Assembly: GCA_017311315.1 (NCBI GenBank)
Contig: CM029620.1
Span: forward strand, 2,299,787-2,363,786
Reading direction: 5' to 3'
DNA: 64,000 nt
Origin: Dendrocalamus latiflorus
Taxonomy: Eukaryota; Streptophyta; Magnoliopsida; Poales; Poaceae
The translations under genes were made by a program, and so were the position numbers. Positions 22,033 through 32,692 of this stretch are shown one piece after another. The notes beneath the pieces were generated by a model that had not been told where the DNA came from, did not search any database, and saw nothing but the letters and a program-made list of their open reading frames with translations. How positions within the stretch are numbered: the stretch's first letter is position 1; every line of letters starts with the position of its first letter.

Positions 22033-25000
22033 ACTAATCCAACAGTTGACGATATTCTTTTCTGATTGAGGTGTCTTCGCCATAATTTGGTTTTATCAAA
22101 CGTCCAACACCTTTATGAAGGAAACCATTACTTCCTCCACACCATATGTTTATTATTTGATTCTGAAAGATCATCTGGTACGTAGTGTCAAGATGAATAC
22201 TTTCTTCAATTTCCACGGCTTCTTTGAACCATCGCCATTTATCATGATTTGTGTCTTGGGAGAAGAGTTCCCTTTGTTCTTCAGTCAAGACACCAGTTCT
22301 TGGTTTATCAAGGAAATTGAAATATCCCTTGAAAATATAAATATCATGCATTGCTGGTCTTATTGGTGGCGTGAACCTTGGAGGAGTAGAATAGAAAATA
22401 AGTTTGTATCTTCCTTTGGAAGATGCCAATCTCTTACAAGCTTCTTTAACTGCAATGCCAAGATCAAATTGAAGAATCTGGTTTCGTGTACCATAAATTG
22501 CAGAGACTAGACCTTGATCTATAATACTTTGAAGAGAAATATTTTTGTGGTTTCGTGTTTGTAGGCCCTGAAAGAGTTTGAGATCTATTTCTGCTCTCAG
22601 TATTATATATTTGTGGTATGGCTGGAAAATTATCTGATCTTCAAAGTGGAGGAGTGGGAATGTATGGATATTAATTCGGATGCAAGGGTTGATTTCTCTT
22701 CCCTCATACAGATTAATGAAGTATTTTTGGAGGTCTGAGAATACTTTCATTTGTCTTTTTTGATATTTTTTCCAAATTAATTCTTGGATATCTGGACCTA
22801 AGCAAGACAGTGTTTGCTTAGTTTTGAAACTTAATCTGGAAATAAGGATTTCTTGAGAAGTATGGCTGAAAGATTCTTTCAAGGCTATACTCTCTCTTCT
22901 TACTATATTTTCGTGGCTACAACTACTCTCTGTTCTCACTTTATTTTTGTGGCTACATGTAATTGTATGAATGCTATCTGATGTTGATAATGTCGTGGTT
23001 CTTATTTGTGGAAATGCAATGAGAAGCTCTCTGATATTTATGCAGTCTGGAGATGCAGTTATGGTGGATGCATATGTTTGTTGGTGGAAAGAACCATTAT
23101 TCGGTGAGCTTGTACTCAAGCTCAATACTTTTGGTGATCTAGTATCTAGATCAAATAATTTTGAATCATCATCATGAGATCTCTTACAGAGATCTGATAT
23201 CTTAGGATCATTTGGGGATTCTCCCAGATATAATATTTTGGAATATTGAGATGGTCTCAAATCAAGGCTCATCTTTGAATTTTTTGATGATCTGATACTC
23301 AGATCTGATGCTTTTGGTCTGATGCCCAGACCCAATAATTTTGAATTGCTAGGTGATCCAACACCTTGATCAGATAATTTTGATGGGCTTTCTTCCCTTC
23401 TGGGAAGAATATCTCTTGAAGCCTGTTTTGTGGGCATATAATCTGATGATATTGCCTTTGTATCTTTAGGCATCATATGATTGAAATAGTAGGCCAGCCC
23501 ACGTAGTGCATGAGCTTTTTCATTATTATTCTTTGCTTGCCAAAGTAAATTGAGCAAGTCTTGCTGCAATTCTGTTGCAGGAAAATTATGATTGAACCGC
23601 TCAGAATTCCCCTCCCGTGGTTGGGGTAATTTCCAAGAGCTCATCTGTGTATATCTTTGCTGGGACATGATTCCCCTGTAATGTGACAAAGAAGCAACTA
23701 ACTGGATTAGTTGATATTCATGAAATATTATTGCACACATTACCTTCTTTATACCTTTATTATCATGGATCATTTTTCTTTTGAACAATAATTTGGTAAA
23801 AATGTAACATGATATTACATTGGTAAGAATGTAACATGATATTACATAATATGACCAATTATATCTTTGATTTGGGTTGCATGCTTTCATGCATATAATA
23901 TGAACCAAAACTATATGATAGTGATGTTTGAACAACAACCAACTATTGCTAATTTGTGAATCATCATATAGGCAACTATGGCAAAGGTATGAATCATCAT
24001 TTAGGCAACTATTGAAAATATATGAGTCATCACATGTGCCAAATTGCTGGTTAAAGAGGTGTCTTTGATCATACCCAAATAGGTTTTTATAAGCTACTCT
24101 ATGGAGACAAGATATACTAGGTTTTGACATTCCATAAAGATTAGCATGAGAAGCATATGGCTGCATAGAATTTCTTTTTTGACTCTCATGGCTAAAGAGT
24201 AAGCTCATAAAATGATCATGACAACTTATATTATGTTTATAATTATTCCCTAGCAACTTGTTTTGGAGGAACACTTCCTTATGCATATTTTGCTCCTCTT
24301 TTTGAGGCCAAGACATGTGAAAAGGATGAGTGTTCTTCAGCTGCAAAATATTTATATAACTAACACTTTGAATGTTAGTCAGAGTTGGCTCAATGGATAT
24401 CTCATTGACAATATTTTCTTTTCCCGAAGCAATCTCTATAAATTGATTTAATAACGCTTCTTTGGGTATAGAACAAAATTTTAATTCCAATTCTTGGTTC
24501 ATGATTTCAAACTTGATACTATCATTTATCACAAGAAAAGGACGTATCAAAGATAAGAATGGTGTGCCTAGAATGACTCCTTGTTTTAGATTTTTAACAA
24601 GCAAAAAGGAAGTCTTAATAGAAACACCAGAGATGCAAATGAGAACTTCAGGAATTTTGTAATTGACTTTAAGTTGGTTCCCATCCGCCCCATGAATTTT
24701 ATGAGTAGATTTTTGAAAATATTTGGAAGGAATAATTCCTTCACGAATACAATTCATATCAGCTCCTGAGTCAATTAAAGTTTTATAATTGAAGTGAAAC
24801 CCATCAACAAACTTGTATGATATTTCTACATACCATTTTTGCTTGAAGTAGGTTTCTATGGAGCTAACTATTTCTTGATTGTTCTGAAGAATTTTTTCTT
24901 CAGATTCACTCTCAGATTCACTTTGAGTTTCATATTTTCTTTCTTCTTTTCTAGAAATTTCTAGAATTTGAATTCTTCCTTGAAGATCATTTAGTACTTC

Positions 25001-28000
25001 TTTTATATAATTTTGCTCTTGAAGCAAGTCATTTAGACTCAACTGCTTCTTAGCCTTCTTATGATCTTCTACTCTTTGGATGACTTCATCGATAGAGAAA
25101 TATTTTTTATGTTGGATATCTTTTACTAATTTTTCTTTATTAGTTTTTATCCTTGATAAGAATCTTTCCAAGATAACTTCTTTTTCTCTTGGATCTTGCA
25201 CCGTATCAAAGGTGTCTAATACAAATTGTTCTAAGTCGGTGAGGACTAGAATATTTTCATCAGAGGTATCCTCAGAGACATCTTGCTCACAGCAAGAACA
25301 TAAACTATTTTCACAATGATTAACTTCTGATTTTTCTTCATTTTCAGAGCTAGACTCATTGTCAATATGATTTAGGATATCTCCTAATTTTTCTTTAATG
25401 TCTTCAGACTCTGATTCTAGCAAGGTTTGGATTATTTTTTTAATTTTGGACTTAAAGCAGTTATTTGCCATATGACCCTTCAAACCACATTTATAGCATA
25501 CAATTGCTTTATTATCCTTTTTAGGATTATCCTTTTTAAGTGGGTTTTGACGACGCTTCCTCTTAATATAATAAGCTTCTTTTTTATTATCAACATGATT
25601 TTTTCTAAATCTTTTGACATACTTTGTCCTATTTCTTCTTTCATGTTGATCCTCAAATCCAAATTGATAGCAAAAATCTCCCAATTCCTTTTTCCCAATA
25701 ATTTTTTGTTTCTTCAGTTGGTCTTTGATTTTAAGATCATTACAAAGTTCAGCACCTACCAACTGTATCTTTTGGGTGATTTTGCCTATATCTAGGAATT
25801 GATAATTTATACTACCCTCTCCTTCTTTTCTTAAAGAGTTTCTAACCTTTTCAGCAAATAAAGGAGGTAGTCCTGATATATACTTTTCCTTCCAAAAATC
25901 TTGATTAGGCTCAGGAAGAGTATATAATTTTGATAAGAAAGTATCTTTATACCACCTAAAATCAGACATAGTCTTACATCTTAGGTTTATTAATTGTTCT
26001 CTATTTTTCTCATAGATATCTTGATAATTTCCAGCGAAATGATAGACGATGTTATAAACCAAAGTAGTCAGGGCATCTGAGATGTTACCGACAGGGTTTC
26101 CTTGCGCATCTACCCGGACTATAGGATTGCCATTTTCATCTATCTTTACTGCATCAATAATTGCTTGCTTCTGATTAGAATCCATGTAGTGATCCCACCA
26201 GCCTCTCAATTGACCAGAGAATCCAACAACGATCATTGAGGCTGCTTCTCTTTCTGGATTACCACTAGCTATGCAAGCATTAGCATACATAATCATTTGA
26301 TGGCAAAGGGTAAATATTTGATATTCAGTGAATCCATCTAAGTTCCATTCCACAATTTCTTTGCCATTGAAATATGCCATATTACTAATTTGAGGCCTTT
26401 CTTCCAATTGAAGATCAGCATAAGTTGGTCTAGGATAGTAATTCCTTGTCCTAGCAGTATTAGTAATTGGTTTGAAGATCTTATTGATCATATCATTATT
26501 TTCTCCATCAGAGATTTGATTAATATTTTTGTTCACCTTTAAGTTGCTTAACTTATTGGCTAACTCACTAACCAAATCTGTAGAGACGGATGATCCTATT
26601 GCTTTTTGTTTCCCTAGTTTTATATTAGAACTTAATATTTGTGGGGTAAACAAAGGAACAATAGATCGAGAACTAGATGATTCAGACTGAGAATTAAATG
26701 GATAATTTATCTTTACCTCAGCCTTGCTGGTCTTGGATCCTTCCAGGAGAATATTTTCGATGCGATCTGTTTGTTGTCCAAGAGCATGTAAAGATATGTT
26801 TGCATAATTTTGTTGTTCCACTAGGTGTCCTATGTGTTCTACTTTTACAGGATCACCATAAGTGGTTTTAGAAATATTTTTTAATGGAGATGCTTTGGAG
26901 CTTTCTCCCTGAGTATTATTTGGAAGTTGGATAGATTCGAAGGGCGGATGAACCGACTCTTCAATCTTTCCACCAGAGGTTTTCCATTCTTTTGAGACCT
27001 TTTTGATAACATTTAAGTCATCAGACTTTGGTTTCTTTTGAACGGATTTTAGAGTATTTATTTCAGACCTTAGTTTGGCTAATTCAGACTTCAACTCATC
27101 TAGATCTGACTTAGGCTTTAACTTAGGCTCAGTTTTGGATTTGGTTTTTGATTTACTCTTTGATTTACTCTTTGGCTTGAAGAATTCTTCCGGATGTATA
27201 ATCTGGCTATTCTCGTACCAGTCAAAGAAGTAAATATGTCTTTTTTGCTCTTTCATCTCTTTGTACCAAATCTCTCTTATTTTTTGAACATAAGGACTGT
27301 CTACATTTTTGTAGTACCTTTCACACTTAATCTTATTTTCAGGATGATCAAGATTTCTCTTAAGGAGATCCTTATCGATTTCAAACTCATGATCTTCTTT
27401 TACTTCCTCTATAACATTGAGCTCAAAATCTGAGATTGAGGGCTCATACTGATTATCCTTATCCTCATAAGTTGCATAGACAATATTATTTGGTTTTAAC
27501 TGTGGTCTATTGTCTAGATGGAATGAGGGCCTTGATTGGATAAAGATTGTTCTTTTTGAGGAGAATGTTATCTCAACATCTCCATCTGGTGTTTCGGCCA
27601 GAGATTCTAATTCATTTTGTTGAGTGGCTTTTGGCTCAACCGCTTGTAGGAGAGTCCACTTCTCCGGAAGTGTTATCTCATCCCACTTCAAGGTTTTGGG
27701 AGTAATAATATGATTTCTAGGATTGGCTTGAAGAAGTGTGGTCAGACCTTTGGGTGTATTCTGTTTTGCACAAGGAGCTAACGTAGTCATGGCTTTGTAA
27801 TAGATCCTATATGTCACTGAAATGTTTTCACTTCCAGGTTCAAGATCAAAGCCAGATGTTTGTAAGCTCAAGGTCAGAACCTTATGGAGATTTAAATCCG
27901 AAAGAGATACAGAAAAGTCTGGGAAGGTGTTGAAGAACACAGGACCATTACTAAGACTAGCTTCAACCATTCCTAGCAAAGAGTCCTTAAACTTTTTATT

Positions 28001-28675
28001 TCTGCAATCTCTTAGACAAGCCAACACAGAAATATTTAAACCTCTTCTAGTTAATGATCTAATAGCCACTTGTACTAGACCAAAATGTATACAATGAAAT
28101 TGAGGTTTTGCTCTGATATGATTGATTTCTTTTTCAGAAAGAAGATGCAGAGTTTCATGCAACGAACTAATAGGAATAGTTTTTTCTATAGTTTTAATAT
28201 AGTAATCAGAACGAAGAGAAAATGTGCCTATATGATATATATCCTTAACATTTACCTTAGGTACTTTCCAATTTGCAATACTTTGCTCTATATCCTCAAA
28301 GCAAACAGACGAAGCATTCTTAACCGACATCGTTTTGATAGACCTGTCATTACTGCCAGAGGCTTCTAGACGGTCAGTTACACCAAGAGACCTGGCTAAC
28401 CAAGACATCTTATACGGAGATAAAAGAGATAGGATAGGTAGTCTTTCTAGTCTACGGCAGGGAAAATCCCACTATTAAGATCAACCTTTTGGATGGACGG
28501 TTTCTAGTCAACGGCAGGGTAGAACCCTTAATTCTGATCGACCTATACCCCTTGCAGGATCCTGCAGTCAACGATTTCCACCACTTACTGCGCTCTCTTG
28601 GCGACTTATCGGGCCACGCGACTTCGCTCTCACCTGCTCAGGGCTTCGGGACCTACGCGACTCAGCGTACCGCCA
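22033..28675 (-). mobile_element. Viral copy B, inverted
   Basis: Minus-strand copy running from a leader lacking about the first 95 bases (28675) to the end of ORF2 (22034). It has no promoter, poly(A) region or primer site. It joins copy A tail-to-tail at about 22033 and copy C head-to-head at about 28675 with one base of overlap. Confidence 0.88.
22034..28408 (-). CDS. Copy B polyprotein, uninterrupted 2,124 codons, no RT/RNase H
   Basis: Domains in order: movement protein (~40-260; HFGLVQVAIRSLTRRG); Lys/Ser-rich linker and a coiled-coil-like heptad region (~430-460); capsid region (~675-890; MAYFNGKEIVEWNLDG, QLRGWWDHYMDSN); basic stretch and zinc knuckle CYKCGLKGHMANNC (~967); acidic region; aspartic protease TLIDSGADMNC (~1210) with GVILGTPFLSLI; Cys-rich DDSYLCHSC repeats; ORF2-like region from Met ~1580. 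It has no stop or frameshift, unlike A and C. It lacks any reverse transcriptase, so it could not replicate alone. The first ATG is shared with copy A. Its 3' third differs more from A and C than the rest. Host-silenced and promoterless here, as far as the sequence shows. Confidence 0.85.
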   Translation of the reverse strand: MSWLARSLGVTDRLEASGSNDRSIKTMSVKNASSVCFEDIEQSIANWKVPKVNVKDIYHIGTFSLRSDYYIKTIEKTIPISSLHETLHLLSEKEINHIRAKPQFHCIHFGLVQVAIRSLTRRGLNISVLACLRDCRNKKFKDSLLGMVEASLSNGPVFFNTFPDFSVSLSDLNLHKVLTLSLQTSGFDLEPGSENISVTYRIYYKAMTTLAPCAKQNTPKGLTTLLQANPRNHIITPKTLKWDEITLPEKWTLLQAVEPKATQQNELESLAETPDGDVEITFSSKRTIFIQSRPSFHLDNRPQLKPNNIVYATYEDKDNQYEPSISDFELNVIEEVKEDHEFEIDKDLLKRNLDHPENKIKCERYYKNVDSPYVQKIREIWYKEMKEQKRHIYFFDWYENSQIIHPEEFFKPKSKSKSKSKTKSKTEPKLKPKSDLDELKSELAKLRSEINTLKSVQKKPKSDDLNVIKKVSKEWKTSGGKIEESVHPPFESIQLPNNTQGESSKASPLKNISKTTYGDPVKVEHIGHLVEQQNYANISLHALGQQTDRIENILLEGSKTSKAEVKINYPFNSQSESSSSRSIVPLFTPQILSSNIKLGKQKAIGSSVSTDLVSELANKLSNLKVNKNINQISDGENNDMINKIFKPITNTARTRNYYPRPTYADLQLEERPQISNMAYFNGKEIVEWNLDGFTEYQIFTLCHQMIMYANACIASGNPEREAASMIVVGFSGQLRGWWDHYMDSNQKQAIIDAVKIDENGNPIVRVDAQGNPVGNISDALTTLVYNIVYHFAGNYQDIYEKNREQLINLRCKTMSDFRWYKDTFLSKLYTLPEPNQDFWKEKYISGLPPLFAEKVRNSLRKEGEGSINYQFLDIGKITQKIQLVGAELCNDLKIKDQLKKQKIIGKKELGDFCYQFGFEDQHERRNRTKYVKRFRKNHVDNKKEAYYIKRKRRQNPLKKDNPKKDNKAIVCYKCGLKGHMANNCFKSKIKKIIQTLLESESEDIKEKLGDILNHIDNESSSENEEKSEVNHCENSLCSCCEQDVSEDTSDENILVLTDLEQFVLDTFDTVQDPREKEVILERFLSRIKTNKEKLVKDIQHKKYFSIDEVIQRVEDHKKAKKQLSLNDLLQEQNYIKEVLNDLQGRIQILEISRKEERKYETQSESESESEEKILQNNQEIVSSIETYFKQKWYVEISYKFVDGFHFNYKTLIDSGADMNCIREGIIPSKYFQKSTHKIHGADGNQLKVNYKIPEVLICISGVSIKTSFLLVKNLKQGVILGTPFLSLIRPFLVINDSIKFEIMNQELELKFCSIPKEALLNQFIEIASGKENIVNEISIEPTLTNIQSVSYINILQLKNTHPFHMSWPQKEEQNMHKEVFLQNKLLGNNYKHNISCHDHFMSLLFSHESQKRNSMQPYASHANLYGMSKPSISCLHRVAYKNLFGYDQRHLFNQQFGTCDDSYIFNSCLNDDSYLCHSCLYDDSQISNSWLLFKHHYHIVLVHIICMKACNPNQRYNWSYYVISCYILTNVISCYIFTKLLFKRKMIHDNKGIKKVMCAIIFHEYQLIQLVASLSHYRGIMSQQRYTQMSSWKLPQPREGNSERFNHNFPATELQQDLLNLLWQAKNNNEKAHALRGLAYYFNHMMPKDTKAISSDYMPTKQASRDILPRREESPSKLSDQGVGSPSNSKLLGLGIRPKASDLSIRSSKNSKMSLDLRPSQYSKILYLGESPNDPKISDLCKRSHDDDSKLFDLDTRSPKVLSLSTSSPNNGSFHQQTYASTITASPDCINIRELLIAFPQIRTTTLSTSDSIHTITCSHKNKVRTESSCSHENIVRRESIALKESFSHTSQEILISRLSFKTKQTLSCLGPDIQELIWKKYQKRQMKVFSDLQKYFINLYEGREINPCIRINIHTFPLLHFEDQIIFQPYHKYIILRAEIDLKLFQGLQTRNHKNISLQSIIDQGLVSAIYGTRNQILQFDLGIAVKEACKRLASSKGRYKLIFYSTPPRFTPPIRPAMHDIYIFKGYFNFLDKPRTGVLTEEQRELFSQDTNHDKWRWFKEAVEIEESIHLDTTYQMIFQNQIINIWCGGSNGFLHKGVGRLIKPNYGEDTSIRKEYRQLLD

Positions 28676-31600
28676 AAAACTCTTCCTATTAGTTCTTTGC
28701 ATGAAACTCTGCATCTTCTTTCTGAAAAAGAAATCAATCATATCAGAGCAAAACCTCAATTTCATTGTATACATTTTGGTCTAGTACAAGTGGCTATTAG
28801 ATCATTAACTAGAAGAGGTTTAAATATTTCTGTGTTGGCTTTTCTAAGAGATTGCAGAAATAAAAAGTTTAAGGACTCTTTGCTAGGAATGGTTGAAGCT
28901 AGTCTTAGTAATGGTCCTGTGTTCTTCAACACCTTCCCAGACTTTTCTGTATCTCTTTCGGATTTAAATCTCCATAAGGTTCTGACCTTGAGCTTACAAA
29001 CATCTGGCTTTGATCTTGAACCTGGAAGTGAAAACATTTCAGTGACATATAGGATCTATTACAAAGCCATGACTACGTTAGCTCCTTGTGCAAAACAGAA
29101 TACACCCAAAGGTCTGACCACACTTCTTCAAGCCAATCCTAGAAATCATATTATTACTCCCAAAACCTTGAAGTGGGATGAGATAACACTTCCGGAGAAG
29201 TGGACTCTCCTACAAGCGGTTGAGCCAAAAGCCACTCAACAAAATGAATTAGAATCTCTGGCCGAAACACCAGATGGAGATGTTGAGATAACATTCTCCT
29301 CAAAAAGAACAATCTTTATCCAATCAAGGCCCTCATTCCATCTAGACAATAGACCACAGTTAAAACCAAATAATATTGTCTATGCAACTTATGAGGATAA
29401 GGATAATCAGTATGAGCCCTCAATCTCAGATTTTGAGCTCAATGTTATAGAGGAAGTAAAAGAAGATCATGAGTTTGAAATCGATAAGGATCTCCTTAAG
29501 AGAAATCTTGATCATCCTGAAAATAAGATTAAGTGTGAAAGGTACTACAAAAATGTAGACAGTCCTTATGTTCAAAAAATAAGAGAGATTTGGTACAAAG
29601 AGATGAAAGAGCAAAAAAGACATATTTACTTCTTTGACTGGTACGAGAATAGCCAGATTATACATCCGGAAGAATTCTTCAAGCCAAAGAGTAAATCAAA
29701 GAGTAAATCAAAAACCAAATCCAAAACTGAGCCTAAGTTAAAGCCTAAGTCAGATCTAGATGAGTTGAAGTCTGAATTAGCCAAACTAAGGTCTGAAATA
29801 AATACTCTAAAATCCGTTCAAAAGAAACCAAAGTCTGATGACTTAAATGTTATCAAAAAGGTCTCAAAAGAATGGAAAACCTCTGGTGGAAAGATTGAAG
29901 AGTCGGTTCATCCGCCCTTCGAATCTATCCAACTTCCAAATAATACTCAGGGAGAAAGCTCCAAAGCATCTCCATTAAAAAATATTTCTAAAACCACTTA
30001 TGGTGATCCTGTAAAAGTAGAACACATAGGACACCTAGTGGAACAACAAAATTATGCAAACATATCTTTACATGCTCTTGGACAACAAACAGATCGCATC
30101 GAAAATATTCTCCTGGAAGGATCCAAGACCAGCAAGGCTGAGGTAAAGATAAATTATCCATTTAATTCTCAGTCTGAATCATCTAGTTCTCGATCTATTG
30201 TTCCTTTGTTTACCCCACAAATATTAAGTTCTAATATAAAACTAGGGAAACAAAAAGCAATAGGATCATCCGTCTCTACAGATTTGGTTAGTGAGTTAGC
30301 CAATAAGTTAAGCAACTTAAAGGTGAACAAAAATATTAATCAAATCTCTGATGGAGAAAATAATGATATGATCAATAAGATCTTCAAACCAATTACTAAT
30401 ACTGCTAGGACAAGGAATTACTATCCTAGACCAACTTATGCTGATCTTCAATTGGAAGAAAGGCCTCAAATTAGTAATATGGCATATTTCAATGGCAAAG
30501 AAATTGTGGAATGGAACTTAGATGGATTCACTGAATATCAAATATTTACCCTTTGCCATCAAATGATTATGTATGCTAATGCTTGCATAGCTAGTGGTAA
30601 TCCAGAAAGAGAAGCAGCCTCAATGATCGTTGTTGGATTCTCTGGTCAATTGAGAGGCTGGTGGGATCACTACATGGATTCTAATCAGAAGCAAGCAATT
30701 ATTGATGCAGTAAAGATAGATGAAAATGGCAATCCTATAGTCCGGGTAGATGCGCAAGGAAACCCTGTCGGTAACATCTCAGATGCCCTGACTACTTTGG
30801 TTTATAACATCGTCTATCATTTCGCTGGAAATTATCAAGATATCTATGAGAAAAATAGAGAACAATTAATAAACCTAAGATGTAAGACTATGTCTGATTT
30901 TAGGTGGTATAAAGATACTTTCTTATCAAAATTATATACTCTTCCTGAGCCTAATCAAGATTTTTGGAAGGAAAAGTATATATCAGGACTACCTCCTTTA
31001 TTTGCTGAAAAAGTTAGAAACTCTTTAAGAAAGGAAGGAGAAGGTAGTATAAATTATCAATTCCTAGATATAGGCAAAATCACCCAAAAGATACAGTTGG
31101 TAGGTGCTGAACTTTGTAACGATCTTAAAATCAAGGACCAACTGAAAAAACAAAAAATTATTGGGAAAAAGGAATTGGGAGATTTTTGCTATCAATTTGG
31201 ATTTGAGGATCAACTTGAAAATAGAAATAGGACAAAGTATGTCAAAAGGTTTAGAAAAACTCATGTTCATAATAAGAAAGAAGCATATTATATTAAGAGG
31301 AAGCGTCGCCGAAAACCTCTTAAAAAGGATAATCCTAAAAAGGATAATAAAGAGATTGTATGCTTCAAATGTGGTTTGAAGGGTCATATAGCAAGCAATT
31401 GCTTTAAATCCAAAATCAAAAAAGAAATCCAAACTTTGCTAGAATCAGAGTCAGAAGACATTAAAGAAAAACTAGGAGATATCCTAAACCATATTGACAA
31501 CGAGTCTAGTTCTGAAAATGAAGAAAAATCAGAAGTTAATCATTGTGAAAATAGTTTATGTTCTTGCTGTGAGCAAGATGTCTCTGAGGATACCTCTGAT

Positions 31601-32686
31601 GAAAATATTCTAGTCCTCACCGACATAGAACAATTTGTATTAGACACCTTTGATACGGTGCAAGATCCAAGAGAAAAAGAAGTTATCTTGGAAAGATTCT
31701 TATCAAGGATAAAAACTAATAAAGAAAAATTAGTAAAAGATATCCAACATAAAAAATATTTCTCTATTGATGAAGTCATCCAAAGAGTAGAAGATCATAA
31801 GAAGGCTAAGAAGCAGTTGAGTCTAAATGACTTGCTTCAAGAGCAAAATTATATAAAAGAAGTACTAAATGATCTTCAAGGAAGAATTCAAATTCTAGAA
31901 ATTTCTAGAAAAGAAGAAAGAAAATATGAAACTCAAAGTGAATCTGAGAGTGAATCTGAAGAAGAAATTCTTCAGAACAATCAAGAAATAGTTAGCTCCA
32001 TAGAAACCTACTTCAAGCAAAAATGGTATGTAGAAATATCATACAAGTTTGTTGATGGGTTTCACTTCAATTATAAAACTTTAATTGACTCAGGAGCTGA
32101 TATGAATTGTATTCGTGAAGGAATTATTCCTTCCAAATATTTTCAAAAATCTACTCATAAAATTCATGGGGCGGATGGGAACCAACTTAAAGTCAATTAC
32201 AAAATTCCTGAAGTTCTCATTTGCATCTGTGGTGTTTCTATTAAGACTTCCTTTTTGCTTATTAAAAATCTAAAACAAGGAGTCATTCTAGGCACACCAT
32301 TCTTATCTTTGATACGTCCTTTTCTTGTGACAAATGATAGTATCAAGTTTGAAATCATGAAACAAGAATTGGAATTAAAATTTTGTTCCATACCCGAAGA
32401 AGCGTTATTAAACCAATTTATAGAGATTGCTTCGGGAAAAGAAAATATTGTCAATGAGATATCCATTGAGCCAACTATGACTAACATTCAAAGTGTTAGT
32501 TATATAAATATTTTGCAGCTGAAGAACACTCATCCTTTTTCCATGTCTTGGCCTCGAAAAGAGGAGCAAAATATGCATAAGGAAGTGTTCCTCCAAAACA
32601 AGTTGCTAGGGAATTATTATAAGCATGATATAAGTTGTCATGATCATTTTATGAGCTTACTCTTTAGCCATGAGAGCCAAAAATGA
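28598..32686 (+). pseudogene. Copy C polyprotein 5' part, chimeric start and premature stop
   Basis: The first ~27 codons come from antisense copy B leader. Viral homology begins at about 28676, inside the movement protein at residue ~75. Movement-protein remainder, linker, capsid (GQLRGWWDHYMDS), zinc knuckle (CFKCGLKGHIASNC, ~31370) and protease (IDSGADMNCI, ~32090) follow in one frame. A C-to-T change relative to copy A turns an Arg codon into TGA at 32684-32686. This copy keeps the capsid region that copy A lost. The ATG used here is an accident of the junction. Confidence 0.85.
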
Positions 32687-32692
32687 AATTCT

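Noticed and set aside
28598..28675. Apparent N-terminus of the 1,362-codon ORF
   Set aside because: It is antisense leader of copy B fused by the junction to copy C. Not a natural viral start.
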